The notes beneath the pieces are model-generated. The model worked only from the letters and a program-made list of their open reading frames with translations, was not told where the DNA came from and made no database searches. From assembly GCA_016220085.1 (NCBI GenBank), contig JACRIN010000051.1:62001-126000 (forward strand): a DNA stretch of 64,000 nt, in the 5' to 3' direction. This document shows positions 24,396 to 33,798 of this stretch, piece by piece. Source of the stretch: Planctomycetota bacterium. Lineage in GTDB: Bacteria > Planctomycetota > UBA1135 > GCA-002686595. Both the position numbers and the translations under genes were made by a program. How positions within the stretch are numbered: position 1 is the first letter of the stretch; every line of letters begins with the position of its first letter.

Positions 24396-25370
24396 TCAGG
24401 CTTCGAAGGCGCGCGTCTTGCCGATGCCGTCGACCAGCGTGGTCTTCGGCGCCCAGCCGGTCGCCGCTAGCAGCCTCGCGTTGGTCACCGGCTCGTGTTG
24501 CATCTCGTCGGCGGCGGTCGGCAGCGCGCCGAAGCTCAAGCGCGAGATCGGCACGCCGAGGATCGCCGCGGCGTTCAATGCGAACTGCCGGACGCTGGTG
24601 AGCTTGCCGGTCGCGACGTTGAACGCTTGCGGTTCGCCGGGCGGCAGCAGCGCGAGCCGCAACAGCGCTTCCGCCGAGTCCTCGACGTACGTGAAGTCGC
24701 GCTGCTGCGTGCCGGCGGTCAGCGGGATCGGCTCGCGAGTCGCGCGCGCCGCCATCACCGTCGGCAACAATCGTCCCGCGATCTCGCCCGGCCCGTAGAC
24801 GCTGAACAGCCGACCGACCGCAGCGGGGAAGTCGCCGAGATCCGCGCGCAGGAGCAGCGTGTGCGTGCCGCGCAGCTTGCTGCGGCCGTAGTCGGAGGTC
24901 GGCGCGCAGTCGCTCGACTCCGCGAGGTTGCCGCGGATCGCGCCGTACTCGGCCGCCGAACCGGCGTGGACGAACGGCGTGCCCTTCCAACCGCTCGCGC
25001 GCGCTTCGACGAACGAGAGCGAGAGCTCGCCGAGCAGCTCGTCGTTCAACCGCCACATCGCTTTCGCGTCGCGTTGGTCGCGCGCGACGCCGTAGCCGGC
25101 GAGGTTGAAGAGCACCATCGGCTTGGTCGCGATCAGGAACTCGCGCGCCGAACCGGACTTCATCAGGTCGACCGCGCGGACCGCGCCGCGCACGCCCCAG
25201 CGCGCGAAGACCGGCGCCGCCCGCGCGGGATCGAGCACGGCGAGCACGAGCTCCGCGCCGCCTTCGGTCAAGAGCCGCGCGACCCAGCGCCCGATGAACC
25301 CGTCGGCGCCGAGCACCACCACGCGCGCGCCTTGGAACGGCGCGAGAGCTTGTTGTCGGGTGAGGGCCAT
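24396..25370 (-). CDS. NAD-dependent sugar epimerase/dehydratase (SDR)
   Basis: A 324-residue extended SDR. The cofactor motif VVVLGADGFIG is at residues 18-28, the YxxxK pair in SDYGRSKLRGTH, and a C-terminal substrate domain has AFNVATGKLTSV. The catalytic Ser lies in VHAGSAAEYG. Such enzymes epimerise or reduce 4-keto sugars. Position directly before the C-methyltransferase suggests the last or an intermediate step in making a methylated deoxysugar. ATG 25370 has no clear Shine-Dalgarno. The upstream 349 bases are a patch of degenerate repeats. Confidence 0.86.
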   Translation of the reverse strand: MALTRQQALAPFQGARVVVLGADGFIGRWVARLLTEGGAELVLAVLDPARAAPVFARWGVRGAVRAVDLMKSGSAREFLIATKPMVLFNLAGYGVARDQRDAKAMWRLNDELLGELSLSFVEARASGWKGTPFVHAGSAAEYGAIRGNLAESSDCAPTSDYGRSKLRGTHTLLLRADLGDFPAAVGRLFSVYGPGEIAGRLLPTVMAARATREPIPLTAGTQQRDFTYVEDSAEALLRLALLPPGEPQAFNVATGKLTSVRQFALNAAAILGVPISRLSFGALPTAADEMQHEPVTNARLLAATGWAPKTTLVDGIGKTRAFEA

Positions 25371-25404
25371 GGCGTGCGAAGCGTCGGCAATCTATCGAAT
25401 CCCG

Positions 25405-25720
25405 GACGTGCCGTGCCGCACCACTTCTTCCGGGTTGCCCCGCGCAACTCGACGTACGGCGCCGCACCATTTCTTCCAGATCACTCACCCGCGCGACTCG
25501 GCCGCAGCGGAGCAACCGGAACGGACGTACCGCGCCGCACCACTTCCTCCAGCTTGCCCCGCGCAACTCGGCGGCGACGGAGCGACCCGAACGCGGTGAG
25601 ACAGGCGATGTCGCGCCGCCGCCTTCGAATTGGGCCTCGGACGACTCGGCGGCTTCGGTGCGGCCTGGAAGAAGTGGTTCGGCACGGCATGTCCGGAAGA
25701 GGCGATGCGGCACCGTATGT
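25405..25720. repeat. Cluster of degenerate direct and inverted intergenic repeats
   Basis: The 349-base gap between the SDR and the GT-C-like gene holds at least four related units sharing CCGCACCACTTCTTCCAG or near variants. Three are in direct orientation: about 25405-25451, 25451-25501 and 25524-25570. At least one more is inverted, around 25650-25694, and a fifth weaker inverted copy lies near 25700-25720. The direct units also share a CCCCGCGCAACTCG or CCCGCGCGACTCG tail and begin GACGT(A/G)C. No gene is visible. The copies are too diverged for a CRISPR array and have no spacers of constant length. Confidence 0.65.
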
Positions 25721-27771
25721 CACTTCGCTGGAGGCGTCCCCGGCGGCAGTGGGCCCTCGACGATCTCGAAGCCGCGGCCGGTGCGGCTCGGGCCCGCGAG
25801 CACCCAGATCGGGCGATCGGAGTAGTGCGCGAGCAGGGCGGCGCGCACCTCGGCGTCCTTGTCCCACGCGTAGATCGGCGCGTCGGCTTCGAGGTCGAGC
25901 GGATTCTCGATCGCCGCGGACGCGTAGTCGGGGTGACGCTGGCCTTGGATCAGCACCAGGCTGCGGCCGAACTGCTTCTCGTGCGCGAGCTCGCGCACGT
26001 CGGCGACCATCCCGCGGTAGCCGACGTACTTGTCGACCGCGCGCCACGGCACGAAGAGCGCGACGTTGCCGAGCGTCAGCGCGAACGCCGCGACCAAGAA
26101 CCGCGTGCGCTGCGCGTCGTCTTCGGCGAGCGCGACGAGCCCGCGCACCGCGAGCGCAACCAACGGCACGATCGCGAGATACCAGTACCTCGCGCCGAAG
26201 TCCGGCCCGCCCGCGAACCAGTACAGACTGTTCGACGCGACGATCGCGGCGACGAAGCCGAACCACGCGCGGTCCATGCGCGCGAGCGGACGCGCGAGCG
26301 CGAGCCACACGAGCACCAGCGAGCCGCAGGCGCAGCCGAGGAGCTCGACGCCGATCGCGAACGCGTTGAACTGCGCGTTGACCAACGCTTGGAACGGCGT
26401 GTGCCCCGGCCACGGATCGAGACCGCCCCAGTCGAGTCCCTTGTCCGGCCCGAAGCCGAGGTCGTTCTTGCCCGGCCCGTAGACGGTGTCGACGTAGTGG
26501 TTGATCGGGAAGAGCTTCGCGGAGCCGGTCAACGCGGCGTTGTACGGGAGCACGAGCGCCGCGACGAACGCAGTGCCGAGCACCAACCCGACCAGCGACG
26601 CGAGCTTGACGCGCGCACCGCCGAGCCCGATCGCCCAGAGTCCGAGGCACGCGGCGAGCACGAGCCCTTCGAGCGGCCGAATCGTCGCGACCATGCCGAC
26701 GCCGGCGCCGCTGAGCCACGCCCATGCGCTCGCGCCGGTCCGCCGCGCGCGCGCGACGCCGAGCGCGCCGACCAACGCGCACACCAGCGTCCAGGTGTGC
26801 GTCATGAAGCTCATGTTGAGGAACACGAACCACGGCGAGCACGCGAGCAAGCTCGTCGCGAGGCGCGCGGAGAAACGCGGCAGCACCTCGCGGAAGAACG
26901 CGTACGCGAGCAACACCGCGAGGCCGCCGAGCAACGGATTGACCAACCACTCCGCGCCGAACGGCACGCCGAGCGCGAGTGCGAGCGGCCAACCGGGATT
27001 GACCGGCGAGTACCAACGCCCGTTCTCGATCAGCATCAGATCGACGTCGAAGGCGGCCGGAACCGGCGGCGCGGGGAGCCAGAGCTCGCCGGCGGCGAAA
27101 TAGCGCGCGTGGAGGATGTACGGGACCTCGTCGGGCACGTGCGGGTGGCGTTCGTAGACGAACCACGCCAGCAACGCGGCGACGAGCACGCTCGCGAGCG
27201 CGAGTTTCGCGGCGAAGCGATCGAGACCGCCCGGCGAGGGCTCGAGCTCGTCGGGCGAGCCGAGCCAGGCACGCGCGCGCCGTCCGGCGGCCGCGAGCGT
27301 CGCTTCGTCGAGCTCGAACACTCCGAGCAGCACCGCGCCGAGCGTCGCCGCGTGCGCCGCGAAGACGAACAGGAACTCGATCGCCGACGCGAGCGGCGGC
27401 TGGCGCAACTTCGCCGCGCACGCGAGCGCCGCGGCGACGACCAGCAGAGCCCGCACGAAGCCGAGCCGACGCCGCACGAAGCCCGCGAGCACGCCGACGC
27501 GCCGCGCGAGCGCGACCGAGACGCACACGAGCTCGACCGCGAGCACCGCGAGCGCCACCGCGGTCCCCGCGGGAGCCACGTTCCACCGATCGAGCAGGTG
27601 GACGTGCTGGTACGTGACGAACGGCCCCGCGTCGTACATCCAGAGCAACGCCGCGAACGAGCCCGCCGCGAGCACGAACCACCGTGCCGCGCGCCCCGCG
27701 AGCACCGCAGCGAAGCCCGCCAGACCCGCGAACCCGGCGAGCAGCAGCCACGTGTCGAGGTTTGAGCTCAC
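25720..27771 (-). CDS. Polytopic GT-C type glycosyltransferase-like membrane protein
   Basis: A 683-residue protein with about 13 hydrophobic helices and a C-terminal soluble region of about 120 residues. After roughly five N-terminal helices comes the segment HPHVPDEVPYILHARYFAAG, where an Asp-Glu pair lies in the first outer loop. This matches the position of the catalytic Asp of GT-C enzymes (ArnT/PMT group), which use lipid-phosphate sugars. It also has ATIRPLEGLVLAACLG, common in such transferases. The start is GTG at 27771; no better one is seen. It is divergent from a second polytopic protein at 28025. Substrate unknown; the partner GT2 at 29772 could make its donor. Confidence 0.75.
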   Translation of the reverse strand: MSSNLDTWLLLAGFAGLAGFAAVLAGRAARWFVLAAGSFAALLWMYDAGPFVTYQHVHLLDRWNVAPAGTAVALAVLAVELVCVSVALARRVGVLAGFVRRRLGFVRALLVVAAALACAAKLRQPPLASAIEFLFVFAAHAATLGAVLLGVFELDEATLAAAGRRARAWLGSPDELEPSPGGLDRFAAKLALASVLVAALLAWFVYERHPHVPDEVPYILHARYFAAGELWLPAPPVPAAFDVDLMLIENGRWYSPVNPGWPLALALGVPFGAEWLVNPLLGGLAVLLAYAFFREVLPRFSARLATSLLACSPWFVFLNMSFMTHTWTLVCALVGALGVARARRTGASAWAWLSGAGVGMVATIRPLEGLVLAACLGLWAIGLGGARVKLASLVGLVLGTAFVAALVLPYNAALTGSAKLFPINHYVDTVYGPGKNDLGFGPDKGLDWGGLDPWPGHTPFQALVNAQFNAFAIGVELLGCACGSLVLVWLALARPLARMDRAWFGFVAAIVASNSLYWFAGGPDFGARYWYLAIVPLVALAVRGLVALAEDDAQRTRFLVAAFALTLGNVALFVPWRAVDKYVGYRGMVADVRELAHEKQFGRSLVLIQGQRHPDYASAAIENPLDLEADAPIYAWDKDAEVRAALLAHYSDRPIWVLAGPSRTGRGFEIVEGPLPPGTPPAK

Positions 27772-28024
27772 GGCGCGCGAACTCCGGGTTCTGCTCGGTT
27801 CGCCGGCCGGCGTGCTCGTGGGGCTCGGAGCGCGGGAGTTCGGCGCGGATGCGACGCGACAGGCATGGCTGGAGCAGATGATCCCGCCGCCGCGGCCGAA
27901 ATCCAGCGTTTCGCGCGCGCTCCGACGCGATCGCGCTCGCTCGGTCCCGTCCGCGAATCCGCGCGCGGCCGCGACTCCACCCCTCGACTCCCTCGCGCCG
28001 AATCAGCAAGCTCTCCGCCGTTCC

Positions 28025-29629
28025 ATGCGCTTCCTCGCCTCCGTCCGGGTCCGGATCTTCCTCGTCTGTTGGATCCTGTTCTCGCTCTTCTTCGCCACCA
28101 ACGTGGTGCGCGAGCACTACCCGGCGTTCGCGCTGCTCGATCGCGGCGACTTCAAGTGCGATCGCTACGCGAACATGCACGCGGACCTCTTCCAGCACAC
28201 CGACGGCCATTGGTACGTCGGCAACAACCTGCTCGGCTCGATGCCGGCGGTCGTCGTGCTCGCGATCTTCGATCCGGTGCTCGATCGGCTCGAGGAGCAC
28301 TCGAAGCGCAAGCTCGCCGAGTCCCCCGCCGAAGCGGACGCGACCTACGACACGAAGTATCCCAATCGCCAGAAGATGTGGCGCTTGGTCAAGCAAGCCG
28401 GCCTCGAACTGCGCTTCGGCGCGTCGACGGCGCTGACCAGCGTCTTCCTGATGGCGCCGCTCTCCGCGTGGTTCGCGGTGCTCGTGTTCGGCGTGCTGCA
28501 ACGCCGCGGCGTCGAGCGCGGGCGAGCGGTCTGGCTCGCGCTGCTCTTCGCGTTCGGGACGCCGGTCTTCTATCGGACCGCGCACCTCAACCACAACATG
28601 TTCGTGATGGAGGCGCTGTTCGGCGCGTTCCTCGTCGTGTGGCTCGGGTCGGACGAGCGACGCGAGCTCTCGCTCGGCAAACGCATCGCGTTCGGCGCGT
28701 TGCTCGGCACGACGTGCGCGCTCGACTACGCGGGTTTCGTGCTCGCCGCGGTGACGTTCCTCTACTTCTTCGTGCCGCGCCTTTCCGCCGCCGGTCTCGC
28801 GCGCACCGTGCGCGAGTCGATCACGATCGCGCTCGCGGGCGTGCCGTTCATCGCGTTCCTGCTCTGGACGCAATGGCTGATGTACGGCGATCCGTTCACG
28901 CCCGGCCAGAAGGTGATGCCGCACCAGAACGAGTACGTCGACCAGGGCTATCGCGGAATCGGCCTGCCGGTGCCCGAGATCTTCCTCAAGAACCTGATCG
29001 CGCCGGGTTGGGGCCTCTACGCGTTCGCGCCGCTGCTCTTGATCGCGCTGTTGCCCGCCGCGCGCGTGATGAAGGCGGAGAAGCTCGTCTTCCCGGTGCG
29101 CGAGCGCCGCTGGGCCTTCGCGATCGTGCTCTCGTTCATGCTGTTCTGCGCGGCGAACTGGTACTCGCTGCTGCAATTCAACACCGGCTTCCGCTACCTC
29201 CTGCCGTGCGTGCCGTTCCTGTTCCTCTCGGCCTGCGACGGACTCGCGCGGATGCGCCCGGGCTGGCTCGCGTTGCTCAGCGCGCTCGTGATCGGCCACG
29301 GCGTCGTGCTCTCGATGGCGCGCGAGGTCAACGACACCGAGAACCTCTTGCGACACGAGGCCGTCGAGCAGGGAATCAGCGAGCTCTCGCTCCCCGGTTA
29401 TTGGCCTCGAATGCTCACCGAGACGCCGGTGCCGGTCGCGTATCGACGCGTGTTCTCGACCGAGGGGCCGCAACTCCCGTGGCTGACGGTCGCGAAGCAG
29501 ACGCAGCCGGCGCTGAGGGAGAAGCTCGCGAGCCCCTGGCTGCCGGTCGGCCTGCTCGCGGTCGCGGTCGCGGCCTGCCTCGGTCTGTGGCGCCTCGGCG
29601 CGCGCGCCGAGGCTCGCCGCGGCGCTTGA
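28025..29629 (+). CDS. Polytopic membrane protein, probably GT-C glycosyltransferase-related
   Basis: A 534-residue protein with about ten to twelve transmembrane helices. The first helix (RVRIFLVCWILFSLFFATNV) is followed by an outer loop containing LLDRGDFKCDRYANMHADLF, which holds several acidic residues where GT-C enzymes have their catalytic Asp. RTAHLNHNMFVMEALFGAFL and a WYSLLQFNTGFRYLLPCVPF segment are further landmarks. The family is widespread in bacteria and annotated only as a membrane protein. ATG 28025 is just before the first helix; longer in-frame extensions run through the 253-base divergent promoter region and are rejected. The GT2 gene downstream is on the same strand, 142 bases away. 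Confidence 0.72.
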   Translation: MRFLASVRVRIFLVCWILFSLFFATNVVREHYPAFALLDRGDFKCDRYANMHADLFQHTDGHWYVGNNLLGSMPAVVVLAIFDPVLDRLEEHSKRKLAESPAEADATYDTKYPNRQKMWRLVKQAGLELRFGASTALTSVFLMAPLSAWFAVLVFGVLQRRGVERGRAVWLALLFAFGTPVFYRTAHLNHNMFVMEALFGAFLVVWLGSDERRELSLGKRIAFGALLGTTCALDYAGFVLAAVTFLYFFVPRLSAAGLARTVRESITIALAGVPFIAFLLWTQWLMYGDPFTPGQKVMPHQNEYVDQGYRGIGLPVPEIFLKNLIAPGWGLYAFAPLLLIALLPAARVMKAEKLVFPVRERRWAFAIVLSFMLFCAANWYSLLQFNTGFRYLLPCVPFLFLSACDGLARMRPGWLALLSALVIGHGVVLSMAREVNDTENLLRHEAVEQGISELSLPGYWPRMLTETPVPVAYRRVFSTEGPQLPWLTVAKQTQPALREKLASPWLPVGLLAVAVAACLGLWRLGARAEARRGA

Positions 29630-29771
29630 GGGGATCCCCGGCTCGACTCGCACGCGAAAACGTTTCCGACTCGAGCGCCGCGACGCATCGGTCGCACGAC
29701 TCTGCGATGCCGCTCTTGATTCGGGTCCCGGTCAACGCCGATCATGCGACCTCCGACGTCCCCCAACGCCG

Positions 29772-30578
29772 ATGCTTGCACCCTCACCGCTCGTCGATCT
29801 GATCATCCCCGTCTTGAACGAAGTCAAGGCGCTGGAGAAGAGCGTCGAGACCGTGCGCGAATTCCTCGGGCGGACGTTCCCGTATCGGTGGCGCGTCACG
29901 ATCGCGGACAACGGCTCGACCGACGGCACTCGCGAGGTCGGCGAGCGGCTGCAAGCGAAGTATCCCGGCGAGGTCTGCTTCTTCGCGATCCCACAGCGCG
30001 GTCGCGGTCGCGCGCTGCGGCTCGCGTGGACGCAGAGCCCGGCCGACATCATGGCGTACACCGATGTCGACTTGTCGACCGAGCTCGAAGCGCTCGAGGT
30101 GCTCTGTCGCGCGATCCACGAGCAAGGTTTCGACCTCGGCACGGGCTCGCGCCTGCAGAAGACGAGCCGCGTGAAGCGCGGACCGAAGCGCGAGTTCATC
30201 TCGCGTTCGTACAACCTGATGGTGAAGACGCTGCTCTTCACGCACTTCTCCGACGCGCAGTGCGGCTTCAAAGCCGTGTCGCGCGAGGTCGTCGAGAAGA
30301 TCGTCCCGCACGTCGAGGACCAGGCGTGGTTCTTCGACACCGAGCTCCTCGCGCTCGCCGAGAAGCAGGGCTATCGCATCAAGGACCACCCGGTGCTCTG
30401 GATCGACGACGAGGACAGCCGCGTCAAGATCGTCAAAACGGCCTGGGAGGACATCAAGGGCCTGGTGCGCGTCCGCTTCTACCTTTGGTCGAGCGCGTTC
30501 CGCTCGACGCGCGCTCAGTGGCGCAAGGGCTCGCCGAAGCAGAGCGCGAGCGCCGCCCGCGAGCACGCGCGGGTCTGA
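29772..30578 (+). CDS. Polyprenyl-phosphate-type glycosyltransferase, family 2
   Basis: A 268-residue protein resembling dolichyl-phosphate beta-glucosyltransferase. Motifs are VDLIIPVLNEVKALEKSV, TIADNGSTDGTREV, then AYTDVDLSTELEAL, the DxD that binds the metal and nucleotide, followed by GTGSRLQKTSRVKRGPKREF and DAQCGFKAVSREV, all diagnostic. It transfers a sugar from a nucleotide donor to a polyprenyl phosphate on the cytoplasmic face. The product would be a donor for the GT-C-like proteins next to it. ATG 29772 is supported by family length; no clear Shine-Dalgarno. Confidence 0.9.
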   Translation: MLAPSPLVDLIIPVLNEVKALEKSVETVREFLGRTFPYRWRVTIADNGSTDGTREVGERLQAKYPGEVCFFAIPQRGRGRALRLAWTQSPADIMAYTDVDLSTELEALEVLCRAIHEQGFDLGTGSRLQKTSRVKRGPKREFISRSYNLMVKTLLFTHFSDAQCGFKAVSREVVEKIVPHVEDQAWFFDTELLALAEKQGYRIKDHPVLWIDDEDSRVKIVKTAWEDIKGLVRVRFYLWSSAFRSTRAQWRKGSPKQSASAAREHARV

Positions 30579-31154
30579 ACGGGCGAATCGGCTCTCGACC
30601 GCGCCGGCGTCACTCCAGCGTTCGTTCGAGCTGAGCTCCCGATCGTCGGCGCGCCGCCGAAGCCGTTCGTCTTCGATGCGCGGCACGCGTCGACGTCAGC
30701 GACGCAGCGGCCGGTCGGCTTGCCGCGGACGACACGCGCGAATAGCGAGCTTGCTGAGCATGCGTCCCCTCGCACGGACTCGGTTCGACGCGCTCCGCAT
30801 CGAGGCGCGCCCTGCGAGCCGGCGCGCCGATTTCACAGCGCGCGGGAGGCGAGGCGCGGGACAACGAACCTCGGGCTGGCTCCACCGGTTTGGAAGGCCG
30901 GTCCGTCGACGCGGAAGCTGTCCAGGCCACCAGGAGGTCGCTGCTGGCTGAAATTCCCCCAGCGACTGGCGGAATTTCCGCCGGCGACCGATCCTCCGCC
31001 CGATGCTCCCCCGCCGGCCCGGCGCGCGCCAGTGCGGCAAGAGCACGCTCGCCCGTGCGCTCGCGAGCGGCGAGCACCCCGGCGCGGAGACGCTGCCGTT
31101 CGGCGCGAGTTCGGTCGCGCTGCCTGTGAGCGCGATCTGGCGCGCGCGGGTGAG
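30579..31154. other. Intergenic gap between convergent glycosyltransferase and hybrid kinase
   Basis: This 576-base stretch carries no frame I would call a gene. It lies between genes converging from both sides. The only notable structures are the two hairpins at 30943-30982. Confidence 0.5.
30943..30982. terminator. Paired AT-centred hairpins between convergent genes
   Basis: Two adjacent inverted repeats: GCTGG...CCAGC (30943-30963), whose loop contains GAAATTCC, and GGCGGAA-T-TTCCGCC (30968-30982, perfect 7-bp stem). Both have AAATTCC-like cores in a very GC-rich surrounding. They could terminate the hybrid kinase transcript or be a small REP-like repeat. They are about 170 bases from the kinase stop. 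Confidence 0.4.
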
Positions 31155-33542
31155 TCACGCCGTCAGCGCGCGCTTCGCGACCCCGCCGAGGACGCGCGTC
31201 AAGTCGTCCATCGAAACCGGTTTGGTCAGGTAGTCGTCCATGCCGGCTTCGAGGCAGAGCTCGCGGTCGCCGCTCTGCGCGTTGGCGGTCAGTGCGATGA
31301 TCGGCAGCCGCGCGCGGCCGTGCGCGACCTCGCGCTCGCGGATCGCGCGCGCCGCGGCGAAACCATCCATGCCGGGCATCTGGCAGTCCATCAGGACGAG
31401 CTCGAAAGTCCGCGACGCGGTCGCTTCGAGCGCTGCGGCACCTCCGGAGACCGCGACCGCTTGCGCGCCGAGCTTCTCCAACATCCGCAGCACGACGCGC
31501 TGGTTCACCGCGTTGTCCTCGACCACGAGCACGTGCAGCTCGGACCCCGGCCGATCGTGGCTCGGCCGATCGAGCGGCAACGGTGCCTCGACCGTGCGAT
31601 CGAGTCCGAGCACCGCGCGGACCAACCCGCGCGCCAAGCGTGTGCGCCGGACCGGATAGGCCAGCCGAGCGACGGGAGCGAGCCCGGACGGCGCGTCGAC
31701 TTCCGCGCGAGCCGCCCAGGTCGAAACCATGCAGTACGGCGGGAACTTCACGCCGAAGTCGAGCGTCAGCTCGCGCAGGAAGAGCATCAGGTCCGAGCCG
31801 ACGAGCGCGCTGTCGAGGATCACCGCTTCCGCGCGCGCGGAAGCGTCGAGCAGCTCCTCCGCGAGCTCGCGCGCGTCGTGCGCGACCGTCCACGCGACGC
31901 CGAGCGCCGAGAGGTCGTCGAGCAACGCGGTGGAAGAGCTCGACGGAGGCACGGCGACGATCACGCGCCTGCCGCGCAAGCGTTCGACCTCGGGCGCCGG
32001 CGCGGGTTCGCGCGCGAAGTCGAGCGGGAGTTCGACGTGGAACACGCTTCCGGCGCCGAGCTCGCTCGCCACGCCGATCGTGCCGTCCATTGCCTCGGTC
32101 AGCCGGCGCGAAATCGCGAGCCCGAGCCCGGTGCCGCCGAAACGACGCGCCATCGAGCCGTCGACTTGGGAGAAGCTCTGGAAGAGACTCGAGAGGCCCT
32201 CCGAGTCCATCCCGATGCCGGTGTCGGCGATCTCGAAGCGCAGGCCGAGCTCGTGGCGACCGACTCGCACGGCGACCCGGCCGGACCCGGTGAACTTGAC
32301 GGCGTTGCCGGTGAGGTTGATCAAGATCTGGCGGATGCGTAGCGGGTCTCCGGTCCACGTGCCGCGCGCGCGTTCCTCGAGTTCGCACACGAGCTCCACG
32401 CCCTTCTTCTGCGCTTGCGCGGCGAACAGATCGGCGACGTTCCACACGAGCTCCTCGAGATCGAAGTCCTGGCGCTCCAACTGCAGCTTGCCCGCTTCGA
32501 GCTTCGAGAAATCGAGCACGTCGTTGAGCAGCGACAGCAAGCCGCGCGCGGACGTCTGCACGGTTTGCGCGAACTCGCGCTGGTCGGCGTCGAGCTGGGT
32601 GCCGAGCAGCAGCTCCGACATGCCGAGCACGCCGTTCATCGGCGTGCGGATCTCGTGGCTCATGTTCGCGAGGAACTCGGACTTGGCGCGCGCCGCGTCT
32701 TCGGCGGCATCGCGCGCGTTCGCGAGCTCGGCGAGCGTGTACGCGACCACTGCGGCGTCCTGCGCTTCGCGCCGCCGTACGCTCCAGACCAGGAAACCGA
32801 CCGTCGCGCAGACCGTCAACGCGATCGCGAGCGTCGCGCCTCCGGCGCCGCGGACGCCCGCCAGACGCTCGGTGTAGGTCTCCGCGCCGAGGTCGACGCA
32901 CGCGAACGCGATCGTGACGCCTCGCTCGTCGCGGATCGGCGCGTACGCCGAGACGTGCGTGCCCCACGCGTCGGTGTAGGGGTCGCTCTCGGCGTGCTCG
33001 GTATCCTCGCGCATCGCGTCGAGCAGCCCCGGTCCGGCGTCGGAGTACGGATCCAAGAGCTCGGAGTGATCCGGCACACCGTCCTCGTTCGCGTCGCCGC
33101 GCGGCGTCGTGTCGAGCACGAAGTGCGGCTGCCCGTCGAGCACGATGCAGGTGTAGATGCACTTGATCTCGCGATCGGCGGCGGTCATCCGCCTGAGCGG
33201 CGCGATCACGCGCTCGTACGCTTCGTCGTCCGCGTCAGGACCGGCGGCCAGGGCGACGTGCTCGGCGTGGTCGATCATCGCGGCCGCGAGCCGCGCGCGA
33301 CGCAACACGTCGTTCCGCGCCTCGGTGGCGATCGACGTGGTCGCCTGCGTGTAGAGCAAGGCTCCGCAGAGCAACGTCAACGCGAGCAGGATGCCGGCCC
33401 AGAGCAAGCCGTCCCGAAGCGGTCGGATTTGGCCCGGCTGCCGCTCCAGCGTGCAACGGTTCGCGGGCGCGCAGCGGTGTCGACTCGAGGTCAAGGGGAA
33501 GCGCCGGCTGGGAGACGGCGGTCTGCAGCTCCGATCGAGCAT
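31155..33542 (-). CDS. Hybrid sensor histidine kinase with C-terminal receiver domain
   Basis: A 795-residue membrane kinase. Transmembrane helix 1 is [20 protein letters not shown]; an outside domain of about 170 residues follows, then helix 2 ([17 protein letters not shown]). The kinase core has the H-box [16 protein letters not shown]-box [13 protein letters not shown]1 DTGIGM and G2 GGTGLGLAI. After it comes a receiver-like fold without the phosphorylation residues ([17 protein letters not shown]), then a complete receiver with [11 protein letters not shown], the Asp in [11 protein letters not shown], Thr in IIALTAN and Lys in YLTKPV. The outer domain contains [15 protein letters not shown], an EF-hand-like loop. 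The start is uncertain: ATG 33542 is used, with an in-frame TTG about 15 codons later. The open frame to 34280 would cross the TerB gene and is rejected. Confidence 0.86.
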   Translation of the reverse strand: MLDRSCRPPSPSRRFPLTSSRHRCAPANRCTLERQPGQIRPLRDGLLWAGILLALTLLCGALLYTQATTSIATEARNDVLRRARLAAAMIDHAEHVALAAGPDADDEAYERVIAPLRRMTAADREIKCIYTCIVLDGQPHFVLDTTPRGDANEDGVPDHSELLDPYSDAGPGLLDAMREDTEHAESDPYTDAWGTHVSAYAPIRDERGVTIAFACVDLGAETYTERLAGVRGAGGATLAIALTVCATVGFLVWSVRRREAQDAAVVAYTLAELANARDAAEDAARAKSEFLANMSHEIRTPMNGVLGMSELLLGTQLDADQREFAQTVQTSARGLLSLLNDVLDFSKLEAGKLQLERQDFDLEELVWNVADLFAAQAQKKGVELVCELEERARGTWTGDPLRIRQILINLTGNAVKFTGSGRVAVRVGRHELGLRFEIADTGIGMDSEGLSSLFQSFSQVDGSMARRFGGTGLGLAISRRLTEAMDGTIGVASELGAGSVFHVELPLDFAREPAPAPEVERLRGRRVIVAVPPSSSSTALLDDLSALGVAWTVAHDARELAEELLDASARAEAVILDSALVGSDLMLFLRELTLDFGVKFPPYCMVSTWAARAEVDAPSGLAPVARLAYPVRRTRLARGLVRAVLGLDRTVEAPLPLDRPSHDRPGSELHVLVVEDNAVNQRVVLRMLEKLGAQAVAVSGGAAALEATASRTFELVLMDCQMPGMDGFAAARAIREREVAHGRARLPIIALTANAQSGDRELCLEAGMDDYLTKPVSMDDLTRVLGGVAKRALTA

Positions 33543-33798
33543 TCCGTCGACGGAACTGGATGACGATTCCGTGCCGCGGCTCGCTCCCGGCCGAGCGAAC
33601 ACCACGTCGACTCGAGCCCGCGAGGTCGCCGCCGCGGGAAGCACGCACGCATCGTGTCGCGAGCGATCGAACTCGCGCGCCGCACGGGCACGCCAGAGCC
33701 GAATCGAGCTCCGACCGAGGCCGGACGGTTGACCCAAAGCTGTGCGAATAGTCGAGTGCTCGCCGCGAACGGCGGCGCCGCTCGCCCCGCAAGTCCCC

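Noticed and set aside
25405-25720. CRISPR array
   Set aside because: The repeats are diverged, some are inverted, and there are no equal-length unique spacers or cas genes.
25481-29653. A 1390-codon open frame on the minus strand
   Set aside because: It crosses two GT-C-like genes in the wrong frame and orientation and consists of Arg/Glu-rich low-complexity sequence.
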